The notes under the pieces: generated by a model
Databases searched by the model: none
What the model saw: the letters and a program-made list of their open reading frames with translations, nothing else
Told to the model about the DNA's origin: nothing
Assembly: GCF_905475395.1 (NCBI RefSeq)
Contig: NC_058341.1
Location: 76,195,597-76,259,596 of the forward strand
Reading direction: 5' to 3'
Source of the DNA: Chrysoperla carnea
Taxonomy: Eukaryota; Arthropoda; Insecta; Neuroptera; Chrysopidae
DNA: 64,000 nt
Translations under genes and position numbers: made by a program
Shown: piece by piece, positions 12,558 through 24,289 of the stretch
Layout of the letters: each line of letters begins with the position of its first letter
Numbering within the stretch: position 1 is the first letter of the stretch

Positions 12558-13106
12558 TCAGCAACAAGATGATTTAGCTGGTTCCGCTTCAATTAAATTA
12601 AAATCTAGCCCGTTAGGTCGTGCAAACCCTGTTTTGATACCATCCCATCCATCTTCAACTTTATATTCGCCAGTTTGTATTCGATTATATACCTCTTGTG
12701 TTACAGTTCTAAATGCTTCTTCGACATTCAAGCCAGACTTTGCAGACGTTTCGATGTGATGTAAACCGTATTGATCGGCAAACGTACGTGCCTCTTCTTT
12801 TGTGATTTCACGTCGGCCTCCATTACTGACTAGATCTAATTTACAGCCGACTAACGCAAACACAGGTCGATGTGGTTCGATATGCCGTTTGGCTTCTAAC
12901 ATCCATAATGGTATATGTTCGAAACTAGCACGATTACATATATCGTACACCAATAATGCACCCACTGAATTTCTGTAATATGATTTAGTGATTGATCGAA
13001 AACGTTCTTGCCCGGCTGTATCCCATAATTGTAATTTTATTCGTGTGCCATCTTTTACGTCTATGATTCGCGCGAAAAAATCTACACCAACTGTTGGATC
13101 TGAAAT
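12558..13106 (-). CDS. Rab39: Rab39 small GTPase, coding exon 2 (C-terminal 182 residues)
   Basis: Second and last coding exon. It begins after a T-rich tract and TTAG acceptor (13110-13107) with ISDPTVGVDFF, so switch I Thr falls at residue 41 of the joined protein. Other G motifs: WDTAGQE at 64-70 (with catalytic Gln), CKLD at 124-127 in place of the common NKxD, and ETSAK at 155-159. The tail ends SSCC, a double-cysteine geranylgeranylation signal that anchors the protein to membranes. The joined length, 218 residues, is normal for Rab39. The first ATG-less codon stretch upstream of VGALLV is in frame, so this is not a separate short gene. No frameshift or stop is seen. The TGA stop is at 12560-12558; a poly(A) signal was not confidently placed, although TTTAAT (AUUAAA on the coding strand) occurs about 100 bp downstream. 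A dead transposase lies about 150 bp inside the intron. Confidence 0.95.
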   Translation of the reverse strand: MSDPTVGVDFFARIIDVKDGTRIKLQLWDTAGQERFRSITKSYYRNSVGALLVYDICNRASFEHIPLWMLEAKRHIEPHRPVFALVGCKLDLVSNGGRREITKEEARTFADQYGLHHIETSAKSGLNVEEAFRTVTQEVYNRIQTGEYKVEDGWDGIKTGFARPNGLDFNLIEAEPAKSSCC

Positions 13107-13174
13107 CTAAAAAAAAAATTATGTTAGCTATAACGTGATGAGGCGAGGGAAATAAGATTAACTACCCATTAATA

Positions 13175-13218
13175 TCTCAGATATATACACCCATTAATAT
13201 CTCAGTTTTTCTAATTTA
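13175..13218. repeat. Short direct duplication beside the Rab39 acceptor
   Basis: CCCATTAATATCTCAG occurs twice, at about 13166 and 13190, between the Rab39 exon 2 acceptor and the dead transposase. Possibly a slippage or insertion scar. Confidence 0.5.
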
Positions 13219-13252
13219 TTTTTTCTTTTCTAGGGATAACAAATTTCAAATA

Positions 13253-13990
13253 ATGGCTGATATTACACTAGACTTGCAAAAACGTAAATTTATTTTAAAG
13301 TGCTACCAGTGTGAGAACGTTGTGGAAGTGCAAAAACGGTTTAGAAGGCAGTTTCAGATAAAACCACCTACGAGACTTACCATTACTCGCATCAGGAGTA
13401 AGTTTGAAAGAGACGGGACTGTTCAAGATGTCCACAAACAGCGTTCTGGGAGACCACGGACATTCACAACCGCCGCAATAGAAGAAGAACTACTGAAAAC
13501 TTAACACGAAACTTTAAGAAAATCTGTTCGGCAAGCGGCGCGTGAGGTAAGCATTACAAAATCGAGTATTCATCGCATTTTGAAGCGCGCAGTTACATTC
13601 CAAGATTAATCCAAGCCCTCAATGAAGTTGATTAAGTTCGGAGAGTGGAGTTTTTTGAGGGGTGGGGACTTTGCAAAATGTGCAGAGCACGTACAGTTTT
13701 CACACAAGATTATTTAGAGCGATGTGGCAACATTCAAATTAAACAAATCGGGTCGATCAACTGGTCGAACACTATAACTGATGCTGTTTACTTGAATTTG
13801 TTGCAGTCAAATATCAGCCCAAGTATTCTTGAGCAGTTTGAGGATGAAGACGCCTATTATTTTCAGCAAGATGGAGCACCCCCACTATCGTCGTAATGTA
13901 AAAGCTTATCTCAATGAAAATCTGCCGAACAGATGGATTGGGCGCAGAAGTGCTAGCGAATGGCGTAAAAATTTTACGAGTACGTAAAAC
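13253..13990 (+). pseudogene. Dead IS630/Tc1-mariner-superfamily DDE transposase
   Basis: An N-terminal helix-turn-helix region (RKFILKCYQCENVVEVQKRF, then RSGRPRTF) of the type found in insect Tc3-like/DUF4817 transposases runs to an in-frame stop at about 13502. The same frame resumes (RQAAREVSITKSSIHRILKR) to another stop. After a gap that has lost the first catalytic Asp block, a C-terminal part gives YLNLLQSNISPSILEQF and YYFQQDGAPP, with the second catalytic Asp in QQDGAPP. A frameshift follows, then YRRNVKAYLNENLPNRWIGR. Stops, frameshift and deletion show it is inactive. It sits in the Rab39 intron about 150 bp from the exon 2 acceptor, on the opposite strand. Confidence 0.88.
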
Positions 13991-14098
13991 ACATTCGACA
14001 GAGAAATTATCATAATCTTTCCAATAGAAATTAATACATTAATACAATCAAATTAAACATTGGATCTTGCATCAAATCAGGTATTTTTGTTTTTTTTA

Positions 14099-15555
14099 AT
14101 ATGTTTGCAATGTAAAGGCAATGTTAAATCCAAGTTTTCGACCTCGGCAAACGACCGGATCATGCCGAAAAATAGGAAAAAAGTCAAAATTTTTACCTTA
14201 TTTTATGTTTTGCCGATTTTGACCCGATGGGACTGGTTTTCTTCAAAAATTGTAGTATTTATTTTAAAAGAATTTGAGATGAAACCTGTTTTTATAGGAC
14301 CAACAGTTTCGGAGATACAGCTTTTCAAAGTTTGTCTATTTTTTCAAGTTATACGATTTTACGCAAAATTCCATTTTAAAAACCGTAAACCGTTAGAGAT
14401 GGAAAAAAAGTTTTAACAAATATTTTCTAGAATTTTTGTTTCGTTTTTCCAGAATGTTTCACAAGACGACTAGTTGAAGCTACATGCAAATTTTCGTCTG
14501 CATATCTTTTATAGTTTTGGGGAAAATGGACCAAATGCACCAAAATTTTGTTCTCATTTGCACCTTCGCCGGTAAACAGTGATCTGTACGAAAAAATGTT
14601 TATTTTATTTTTTATGTTTAAATTTTTTTTCTACCTTTAACGGCTTACAATATAAATATTGCGGAAAATTGTATAACTTGAAAAAATAGACAAACTTTGA
14701 AAAGCTGTATCTCCGAAACTATTGGTCCTAAAAAAACTGGCTTGATCTCAAATTGTTGCAGATTTAAAAACAAGTGAAAGCAAACAATTGACTGAGTAAA
14801 TTGTTGAAATATCATGTATTGACAGTGTTGATGACGCAATCGTTTGTTTTACTTACGTCACGTATGTAAAGAATGATATCCACTCTTAGTCACACGCACA
14901 TAACTGAAAATTCCATATAATATATACTATAAAATTTGCACCTAATTTGCGCCCTCGTGGATAAATAATGATGTTCACGAAAAAATATTTCAAACAAAAG
15001 TTGTTTATTTTTTTATAAGGAAAATTTTTTACATTTAAACTTTTGTTCTATCTCTAACGGTTTACAAGATGGGTCCTACGGACCCAAGACCCAACTGACC
15101 TATGTTGCTCATCTACGAACTTGACCACACTTTTTACGTCCTAAGCACGCTATAAAAATTTCAGCTTGATATGTCTTTTCGTCTTTTGAGTTATTGTGTT
15201 GACAAAAAGACGCACAGACAGACAACCGGAAATGGACTAATGAGGTAATTTTCAGAACACCTATACCAAAATTTTGTTCGTAGGATCAATATTTTTAAGC
15301 GTTATGACCTTGGGACTAAACTTAGTATAGCGCCATAATACTACGAACAGTATTATGGGAGTATTATCTTAATATATAACACTACGACGAAACGACTAAA
15401 CTAAGTATAACTTGATATATATTTCATACACATGGAAATACTACAGTTTCTGATGACAAAAATTTTCGAGGTTTTTCTTATTTTTCGGCATGATCCGGTC
15501 GTTTACCGAGGCGAAACTTGGTATATAACATTTCCTTTACATTGCAAAAAACATA
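14099..15555. repeat. Fold-back element interrupted by family A
   Basis: Outer arms 14099-14200 and 15455-15555 share AAACGACCGGATCATGCCGA in inverse. A second arm pair, 14265-14405 and 14620-14756, shares GGAGATACAGCTTTTCAAAG. Family A copy 2 lies between 14757 and 15345. 14440-14600 holds a second recurrent block (CACAAGACGACTAGTTGAAG) also found at 42530 and 54185. Confidence 0.7.
14757..15345 (-). repeat. Family A interspersed repeat, copy 2
   Basis: Reverse orientation of copy 1: CAAGTGAAAGCAAACAATTG, then the TGGGTCCTACGGACCCA core at about 15069, then GGACTAATGAGGTAATTTTC and the hydrophobic micro-frame, here broken (Met lost, stop near its end). Confidence 0.8.
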
Positions 15556-15651
15556 TCAAAGCAACAAACATACCTGAGTTTGATGAAAGGATCAACAAGT
15601 CTTTTTCATGGTTAATTTGATTGAATCATATTGAATTTATATTTTCTTGAA

Positions 15652-15908
15652 TCTATAATATAAAAATGAATCGCTCAATGTGCTGCTAAGCGTAAATCTC
15701 GAGAGCAGCTGAACCAGCTGAAAAGTCTAAAAACAACACTTTTCTATAATCCCATACAGAAGATTCGTAATAATAATTAAAAGTCAATTTGAACTTAAAT
15801 ACCATACCATAAAGTTTAAGTCTAAGTAGAGGGATTCCGGGAAAGAATAAGTATTTAAAAAAAAGGAATCGATTGTTAGGTGGTACGAAGTTTTTCCGGG
15901 TCAGCTAG
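15652..15908 (+). mobile_element. Non-autonomous Helitron (257 bp)
   Basis: The 5-prime end TCTATAATATAAAAATGAAT follows a host A (15651). The 3-prime end is GGTCAGCTAG followed by host T (15909), the Helitron A/T insertion rule with a CTRR end. The expected hairpin just before the end (GGTACGAAGTTTTTCC) is degenerate. No Rep/helicase coding. Confidence 0.8.
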
Positions 15909-16066
15909 TTTTTAATAATAATAAAAATGGGAATACACCTGTTTGTTTTTGAAAATTTATGGACCGCCGCTGACAATTTAGGGGGTTAGCGACCAAAAGG
16001 AACCTCCTCAGGTCAAATTATGACTAAATATCTACAAAATAACAAAAAATCAATTTTTTTTATTAA

Positions 16067-16621
16067 GGTAGTTCCTCCGCGACCGTCCAGTCAAAAAGTT
16101 TTGGACTAATACTATCATTCAGTGCATTAACTGTGCTATGACTATTATACATATACCATATATTATTTTCATCAAGACTGTAGTTCCTCACTACTGTTTC
16201 TAGTATACATATAAGCACACACACTATGACATATGCCTTTAACATTAGTCTTCATATCTTTTCCACAAAAATCATCGCTAAAACGAGTTATTTATTTAAG
16301 TTTTTTATCGAAACTATATGGTAAATAATTTTTATTTTTATTTATATATTTTCTAAATATAGTATTCTACATTATATTAGTTTTTCATAGAGATGGTGGA
16401 CGTCATTCATTGGTAAATAAATATAATATTTGTAAATTTGTGTATTTTTATACACTTCTCCCATGTACACGTACAAATTGCGTCACTTTTAATTGCTAAT
16501 ATCTCATGTATGGCATGGTAAATCATCTTCTAATTTTAACAGCAAGTGTATTATGAATTAAATATTTTATATTCTGAGTTTTGAGAAATTCTTGGAATAT
16601 CACTTTCGTGTAGGTACTACC
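16067..16621. mobile_element. TTAA-flanked MITE (555 bp)
   Basis: TTAA at 16063-16066 and 16622-16625 flank ends GGTAGTTCC and (inverse) GGTAGTACC. It splits the left arm of the composite fold-back: 15929-16040 and 16780 onward are continuous in the right arm. The TTAA duplication is typical of piggyBac-mobilised MITEs; TIRs are short, so the assignment is tentative. Confidence 0.55.
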
Positions 16622-17510
16622 TTAACTTACCTGGCTGTTTAATTGCATACTAAAAATTTGGGGCAATTTTCAAAAATCAATTACAAAAATTAATAAAATT
16701 ACATTGTTAGTTTAGTTACAATCAATTTTTTTTTAATTTTTTTAATAAAATTTTTTTTTAATGCCCCAAATGTTAATTCTGCAATTATAGACTACTTATA
16801 ATATTTAAAAAAGGCCTCAGAAAAACTTTTAGAAGCAAATCATATTACTTTTGGCCAAAAGATTTTTTCCCCTTCTTCCGACCCTGCTGAATCCGAATAT
16901 GCCAGTTGCCCAACCGAAATCTCGACCGAAATTCAGATATTCAAGATGGTGGCCAGATTTTTGCCCCTTTTTTTAGTTTTCTCAATATAAGTCCAAAACC
17001 CTGCGTTTTTTAGAAAATTTATTCTGTAAGTTTTTAAAATAAAAGTAAATTGCTACAATTTTAGATCAAAACCAGCTTTGTAGGTTTAATACTTAGTGAG
17101 ATTCAGCTCTCCAAAAATTGGCAATTTTTTCGAAAAAAGTCAAATTTTCAAACTTGGTCTATTTTTGACTCAGATATCGAGAAAAATAAACATTTTATGG
17201 GTGAAATCATGGGAAAATATGTTAAAACAAATGTAATTAGCTTTAATATAAGCAAAGAACGATGTCTTTAGACCATATCGTTCACTCACAAATACCAATA
17301 ATCCCAACAAAAAAAAAAAAACTGCATTTTTCGCATATTTGCTCTGTTTAGTTCTCATAATGGTTTGAAGGTAGTTTGAAAGGATAAATCATGTACATCC
17401 ACAATAGCCCGGAAGCGAATCGCAAAATAACTTGTCTTATCGGTAATAGAGGTGTTGTGGGCCTCCCGGTAGGACCTATGTTTCTTTCGTTCAAATTATG
17501 TATTATTTAA

Positions 17511-18597
17511 TTGAGCCTGATTTTAAAATCAGGCTTAACAGAAAGACGTTGTACAAATAGACGAAACAGAAGAAACATAACTACTAAAAAAATCCTAATA
17601 ACGAAAGTGGCAATTCGAAAATACGAACAAACACTTTCGAAACATCTTCTAACCTTGCAAAATCATCAAAATCATACACAGGTTGAGAGACTACAACAAA
17701 ATTGAACGAACTATCCTGCATGCATCCACGGAGTTTCTAACAACCAAACAGACCGGCAACACCAAAAACAACACGTTTTCGGAAGACACTCTTCAGCTAA
17801 TAGACAAAAGGAAGCAGCTAGCAAACACCATAAATAAATCAACACTTGAGAACAACAAACTAAGTAAAGTAAAATTCGTCAAGATATCCGCAGCAACAAT
17901 ACAAATGCCATAAAATTTTCCATTTTCTGGAAAACAATATATCCACCAAAAAAGTACACCAGAAAACTTTTCCTGAAACATTCTGGATGCACTGATACAA
18001 TCACTTCGGGACCAGCAAGGAGCAATATTCACAAAAAGAACGATATACTAAATATGGCCACCAACTTCTTTCAACAGCTCTATAGAAGCCATTTGTCTGA
18101 CGAAAAACACCAACTTGTAATTACCAATTCTCCAAAATCCCAAAGTGAAGAGCAACCACTTGTTTTAAGTGAAGTGCAAAGTGTACTTTCCGGTTTAAAA
18201 AACGAGAAAAGTGTGGGTGCCGACCAAATAAGAAACTAATATCTTAAATTCGGTGGTGAAGAGTTGAGCAAAGTTTTGGTGAATCTGTTTAACTTAATCT
18301 TATCAAGTGAGTGCATTCCTAAGCAATGGTTACAATCAATAATTGTTTTAATTCACAAAAAGGGTGATGTATAAGTGTATAGGTAACTACAGACCTATTT
18401 GTTTAACATCTAATGTATATAAAGTTTTTTCTAAAATAATTTTAAAACGAATAGAGAAGGTTCTAGACTTCATCCAGCCTTCAGTTCAAGCTGGCTTCAT
18501 GCAAGGATTTTCAACGCACGATCACTTGCGTTATCACTCAAATCATTGAAAAATGCCAAGAATATAAAAAACCTTTATATATTGTCTTCATTTATAT
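17511..18597 (+). pseudogene. RTE-type LINE remnant (linker and reverse transcriptase)
   Basis: Frames in order: 17683-17913 (FSEDTLQLIDKRKQLANTIN, a typical endonuclease-RT linker), 18054-18360 (LSEVQSVLSGLKNEKSVGAD, a stop, then ECIPKQWLQSIIVLIHKKGD), 18364-18550 (NYRPICLTSNVYKVFSKIIL, QPSVQAGFMQGFSTHDHL), and after a frameshift VITQIIEKCQEYKKPLYIVF, running into RT motif A before the Asp. The QAGF and NYRPICL blocks are reverse-transcriptase fingers/palm motifs of the RTE/BovB type. Two stops and at least two frameshifts make it dead, and it is cut off at about 18598 by an inverted repeat. Confidence 0.88.
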
Positions 18598-18599
18598 AT

Positions 18600-19430
18600 C
18601 GCCATGTAAACGATTCAAGAATACACTCGTAAAATATATACGGAATAAATAATTGTAAAAACGTCGACCTGGCTCGAGTAATATTGATCCAAAATTATTT
18701 TATTTCTAACTCAGTCCACGAAGATTTTTAAAGTAACAAACTTTGACTCAGGTACAATCCCACCGTGCTTTAAATCATCGAACTAAAAAGTCTTGCGCAC
18801 AATATATGCTACCACTTTATGGAAAATTGCAACGGACCAATATGAATTAATTTAAATTATGAAGAGTACGACGGTATCCAGCCGTTCCCCAGTATCTGCA
18901 TGTGTTACTGATGTTATGATAACGATGAAAAAATCGAATACGACATTTCAGGCGACCGTTACTTTGACTATAATGCAGATATTAGTTCTTGCGATTAAGT
19001 AATTCTACGCTGTAAAATGTTATCCTGTAATTGTGACGATATTAAAGATTTTTTGGCATTTAGGATTTGTGAGTGAACGATATGTCGTAAAGACATCGTT
19101 CTTTGTTTATATTAAAGCTAATTATATTTGCTATAACATCTTTTTAGTAACAGTCGTCTGAAATATCGTATTCGATTTTGTCATCGTTATCATGACATCA
19201 GTAACGCATGCAGATACTGGGAAACGGCTGGATACAGTGGTACTCTTCATAATTTAAATTAATTCATATTGGTTCCGTTGCAATTTTTCATGAAGTGGTA
19301 GCATATATTGTGTTGTTGTTGAGTCAAAAAGCAATTTGGGTCAATATTACTCGAGCCAGGTCGACGTTTTTACAATTATTTACTCCGTATATATTACGAG
19401 TGTATTCTTGAATCGTTTAAATGGCTGTTT
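18600..19430. repeat. Inverted repeat truncating the RTE fragment
   Basis: 18602-18700 pairs with 19325-19425 (ACGTCGACCTGGCTCGAGTA) and 18800-18970 with 19145-19310 (CAGCCGTTCCCCAGTATCTG against its near complement). About 830 bp, non-coding, inserted at the LINE motif A. Confidence 0.75.
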
Positions 19431-19579
19431 CGTCGCAAACAAATTTTTTTTCATCAAAATTTTTGCCGAAAAATTTTGCAATAGTTGAAGAGGCTTTGTT
19501 TTACCTTTTTGTATTCAAAGAAGCTGTCTCGTTGGAACCAGTGCTAACTCAGACATATTAAATATACTACTTCCTAAAA

Positions 19580-20640
19580 TTTTTTATATGTAAAAAACGA
19601 TCAATTTGCAAATAATAGAATCGCTAAATTTATTCATACTATGGAAGGTGGTTGCCTAAATTTTCCAATCGATTTGGGTTGGCCAGCTTCTTTTTGGAAT
19701 GTTTCTTATCGCCCGTTTCTGATTTGTTTGCAGACGGAGGGGCTAGATCAAAAAAACGTAACAATTTTTTGTGAAACAAATATATATTATATCTATGAAA
19801 ACAAAATAAAGTGTAAAAACGAAGCCTATGTAATAATAATTAGGTAATTGATTCTGATCTTTGGTAACTTCTGATTATTCTTTTATTAATAAGAAAATGT
19901 CTACTTTCAGAACTTGATAAATGAAAAATTGATACATAGTTAAATAATACATAATTTCAAATGAAAGAAACATAGGTCCTACCGGGAGTCCCACAACACC
20001 TCTATTACCGATAGGACAAGTTATTTTGCGATTCGCTTCCGGACTATTGCGGATGTACATGATTTATTCTTTCAAACTACCTTCAAACTATTATGAGAAC
20101 AAAACAGAGCAAATATGCGAAAAATGCAGTTTTTTTTTTTTGTCGGGATTATTGATATTTGTGAGTGAACGATATAGCCTAAAGACATCGTTCTTTGCTT
20201 ATATTAAAGCTAATTAAATTTGTTTTAACATATTTTCCCATCATTTCACCCATAAAATGTTTGAAAATTTGACTTTTTTCGAAAAAATTACTAATTTTTG
20301 GAGAGCTGAATCTCACTAAGAATAAAACCTACAAAGCTGGTTTTGATCTCAAATTGTAGCAATTTACTTTTATTTAAAAAGCTTACAGAATATATTTTCT
20401 AAAAAACGCAGAGTTTTGGACTTATATTGAGCAAACTAAAAAAAAGGGCAAAAATCTGGCCACCATCTTGAATATCTGAATTCCGGTCGAGATTTCGGTT
20501 GGGCAACTGGCATATTCGGATTCAGCAGAGTCGAAATAGGGGAAAAAGAACTTTTTCCCAAAAGTAATATGATTTGCTTCTTAAAGTTCCATTTTCTGAA
20601 ATTCTTTCTAGTCTATTACTATTAAGCCAGTTAATAAAAA
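19580..20640 (+). repeat. Family B repeat, copy 2
   Basis: Begins near ATTCATACTATGGAAGGTGG, then GGTTGCCTAAATTTTCCAA, AACAAAATAAAGTGTAAAAA, a poly-T stretch and ends near CTTTCTAGTCTATTA. It is matched by 30660-31730, by 62870-63360 in part, and in inverse by 16780-17505. Confidence 0.75.
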
Positions 20641-20775
20641 AATTTTATATGAATTTTTTGGTACTTTGTAGATCTTTAGTCATACTTTGACCTGAGAGGG
20701 TTTATTTTGGTCGCTAACTCCCACAATTGTCAGTGGCGATTCATCAATTTTCAAAAACAAACAGGTATAGACTCG

Positions 20776-21690
20776 TTTCTATTATTATTATTACAAAATC
20801 GGAAAGAATATCATAAATAGTACATAAAAATTACTAATTTTTCATACTATTATTATTCCCCCAACCCCACCGTTTCCGATAAAAAAAATTTGTCAATTAA
20901 AAAATTTCAATTGTTTATAACTAGAGAACGGATACATGATCGAGTCTTAGCTCAAAATACGTATTTTTGAATTCTCTTAAACTTTTCCATTAAATATTAT
21001 CAACAAAAATCAATAGTTTTCACAAAAAAATGCTCTTTTCAAAAATGTTTAAAAAAATCCGTCAAAACTTTTTTGGATTTTTGTTTTTGATAACATAAAG
21101 AACCCATTCTCCATGGTCGCAAAGTGTGTACCTTAAAAAAAACACGTCTCCAAATAGGGGGACTGGCGTATCATGCATCCACAAGTTTTAATAATTGGGA
21201 TGATGACTAAATTTTCAAAAAAACTTCAAGAGAATGAAGAATTCTCACTTCACGAAAAGAAAAATGAAGTTGGTTCTTAAAACTCTTAAGAGTACGCAGA
21301 ATATGAACGTTTAAAATTTTTAATTAAACGTAGAGGGCAATACTTCAAAAGTGACATCATCGTTGAGTTTCATCATAGAGATTACACATATAATTGTTTT
21401 GCAAGAAACTTCTTATTTTTTTAATTAATTTTAATTTAACTGTCAAATTTTGTTATGGTATCAAGTCAATTTTTACATTTTAATGGGTAATGTGCAAATT
21501 AGACATCAGACAACTACCCAATTATAAATAGTTGAAACACTGATAGTCAAGCATGCGCAGGATATTTAAACAACTAATTCAGTCATTTGTTACTTTCACT
21601 TTCTTATGGTAAAATTAATAAATAAAAACAAATTTTTGTCAAATAAAGCGTTATCTATTAAATTAAAAGATTTATGAATATTTTACAAAA
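20776..21690. other. AT-rich stretch, nothing recognised
   Basis: No gene. Contains CCCCCAACCCCACCGTTTCC near 20862, weakly similar to a block near 60450. Confidence 0.4.
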
Positions 21691-22520
21691 ATGGCTTCTT
21701 TACAGTTATAAATCACATCATAGTCTGGTGTAGTTAAAATTTTGTTTCTAGTCCTAATTTAATAAATTTTTAACAGGTAGCGACTAGGTAGATATATGAG
21801 TTTGGGGTGAAAGTAACATAGTAAACAACAATTAAACTCGAAACCTTTGGAAATTACAAAATGTGGGTTCGTTTTAGGTTGAAAAAGTTCTTTTGCGATT
21901 TAGGGAAAAAAATGATCTCTTAGCGGAAAATGTTCAGTAGCCAAGTTCTTGATAAAAATTAATTGTAAAACTTTTGTAAAGAACTTTTTTCAACATAACC
22001 TCAAATTCAATGAGAAAATCGCGAAAAGCTTTTTTTTTCGTTGAAAAAGTATTCCTTATGAAAAAATTAACAACTTTTTTTTGAAACATTTTTTCGTAAG
22101 CATCACTGTTTACCCGTGAGGGTGAAAATTACATTACAAACATTAGCTAGTTTATATACATTATTTGAATTTTATCAAATACCTATAAATGTATTTGATA
22201 TATTTTAAATTTATATTTTACATGTATATTATGTATGACCTATAATATATTTGGGTTTTGTTTTTCGTTATGCCGTTTTTCGGTGCACAATTTCTCAATA
22301 TTGTCAATTTTTTTTCATTATTTATGTGAAAACACACAGAATTTCAATATAAATTGTAATCTATAATTTCATATAAAAAAATATTTGATAACATATAATA
22401 CATAACCGATATGGGACATACGATAAGAATTCTGTTACATGTACATTTGAACTTCGAATTTTGAATAATGAATGAATTAAAATTCAGAATAATTCGTGTA
22501 TGGCAGTTTATTTGAACTAT

Positions 22521-22787
22521 TTACAAATCTATGCCTTCGGTATCTGAATCACTTTCATGTTCAAATGTTAGTACTTCTCTATTTGATCGATTATCAAAGC
22601 ATTTTATACACAAAGAAGTACATTCCAAGCCATGTTTCCTACATCCACACCTGTTATTACAGCCAGAAATTTGAGCAAGGTTGACACCACATTTTATCGA
22701 TAACATTGACCCAATACATGAGTAAGCTATTGATCTTCCAAACGTTGCGAGGCCCGGCTGAATAGCTCTGAACGTCGTAATAAACAT
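22521..22787 (-). pseudogene. CXC (TSO1/tesmin-like) cysteine-rich tail fragment
   Basis: An 88-codon open frame whose C-terminal half reads CGVNLAQISGCNNRCGCRKH, GLECTSLCIKC and an acidic tail EHESDSDTEGIDL. Spaced Cys pairs with a CRKHGLECTSLC core are the pattern of CXC/CRC zinc-binding motifs, known from tesmin/TSO1 proteins and also as C-terminal tails of some transposon proteins. The upstream part overlaps family F, so the fragment is probably the 3-prime end of an unidentified transposon gene. A homologous fragment is at 34740-35060. No start or partner domain is visible. Confidence 0.6.
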
Positions 22788-22990
22788 TTTTAAATGTACA
22801 ATTTGACCGAAGACGAAACTGATTTTTAACGATTATTTAAAATTAAGGAAATTAGAAAATGTAAGTATTCAAAAATGTTGTAAAATGCATCCTCCAAGGT
22901 GTTAGGCATTGCAAAAAAATTATTAAATGTACAAATTTTCACATTTTAAAATGTACAAATTGACCAAGGTTGAGCTTTTGTCAGTTTGCA
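22700..22990 (+). repeat. Family F repeat, copy 2
   Basis: GACCCAATACATGAGTAAGC at 22708 and the following 280 bp (TTTAAATGTACAATTTGACC, AAAATGTTGTAAAATGCATC, AAGGTTGAGCTTTTGTCAGT) match 11664-11930. Confidence 0.7.
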
Positions 22991-24289
22991 TAAAAAGCAA
23001 ACTGACTCTTTTTTTTCGGTTATTCAGTATTTTAAGCGGTTGAATGAAAAGTAAACCATACACATAGATAGTCCATTTTAAAATTAAACATTTCAACGGT
23101 TTAAATAAGCCCAAGCAGAATATGAAAATCGAAAAAAACATCAAGAGAGTTTGTCGTTGAAAAATGAGCAATTTTAACGAAAAATTTGAAAAATCTCAAA
23201 GAAAAAATTGTTTTTCGGTTTCATAAAAATTCATGATTTTTCTGTAGTTAAAAAGAAACACTTTCCCCAGGGTTCAAGAAAATTAAATTTGTTTTGACCG
23301 AGAAAAAACAAAAACGAAAAAAACAGTTTTTCGCGATTTTCACGTGGAATTTGAGTTGAAAAAAGTTCCTTAAAAAAGTTTTACAATTAATTATTATCAA
23401 GAACTTTGCTGTTGAACATTTTCCGCTACAAGGTCATTTTTTACTCTAAATCGCAAAAAAACTTTTTCAACCCCTAAAATGAACCCCCATTTCGTAATTT
23501 ACAAGGTCTCGAGTTTAATTGTTGTTTAGTATGTTACTACATCCCAAACTCACATTTTCATCTAGTCGCTACCTGTTAAAAATTTATTAAATTAGGACTA
23601 GAAACAAAATTTTAATTACACCAGACTATGATGTGATTTATAACTGTAAAGAAGCCTTTTATCACTCTCCCCATATTCGTTTTTAAAACATGTTAGAAAA
23701 CAGAATTTTTTCATATTATTTTTGACCAATAGAATAGATTCCAAACTAGAAGGCACAAGTATTCAAACGAGCAATTGCGGTTCCAAATTCAATGATTTTT
23801 TGCAAAGACACTGTTTGAAATTCTGTGGTAAAAAATTTTTTTTTAATATTTTGGTTGTGTATATGACGTTATAATGCTCATTTGAAAACGCGACATTTTC
23901 GAAAAATGTATGTATTGATCATTTAACAAAAAGGTTGCTGTCCCGCGGACTAAAAGATTTCATTTTCAAAAATTAATAAAAAGTTAATCTTAAATATTGA
24001 TAATTGATTGTTTAAAAAACATTGAAATTATTCTTATAAAGATAATTATTAAACAGAAGTTTTGATAAAATTCACGTATTTTCCGCATCACTAATATGAT
24101 AAAATAATTATCATAGAAGATTTTATACAAAGTGTCTAATAAATGTGCACTCCAGAACACAAAGCGTGCAGTACAAGTGACATTTACAGAAAATCGAGTA
24201 AGCGGCAATATGATGATTGAAATAGACTAAGATGGGCATGTAAGCTTTACTATCGAACAGGTACGTGAGTTTTCTCTTGCGAAAAATAA

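Larger units (their letters stand above)
15929..20775. repeat. 4.8 kb composite fold-back enclosing an RTE fragment
   Basis: The left arm (15929-16040 plus 16780-17505) and right arm (19930-20640 plus 20660-20775) are inverse copies. Examples: GCGAATCGCAAAATAACTTG at 17414 against 20020-20040, TTGGAGAGCTGAATCTCACT, and the ends CCTGTTTGTTTTTGAAAATT against their complement near 20745. Between them lie a TTAA-flanked MITE in the left arm, the RTE remnant and a further inverted repeat. The arms belong to family B. No intact gene. Confidence 0.75.
21690..23662. repeat. Fold-back (330-360 bp arms) enclosing CXC remnant
   Basis: 21690-22055 pairs with 23328-23660 (AAATCACATCATAGTCTGGT and TAGCGACTAG blocks). 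The loop has a 60-bp family A fragment (22080-22140), the CXC remnant and the family F copy (22700-22990). Confidence 0.75.
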
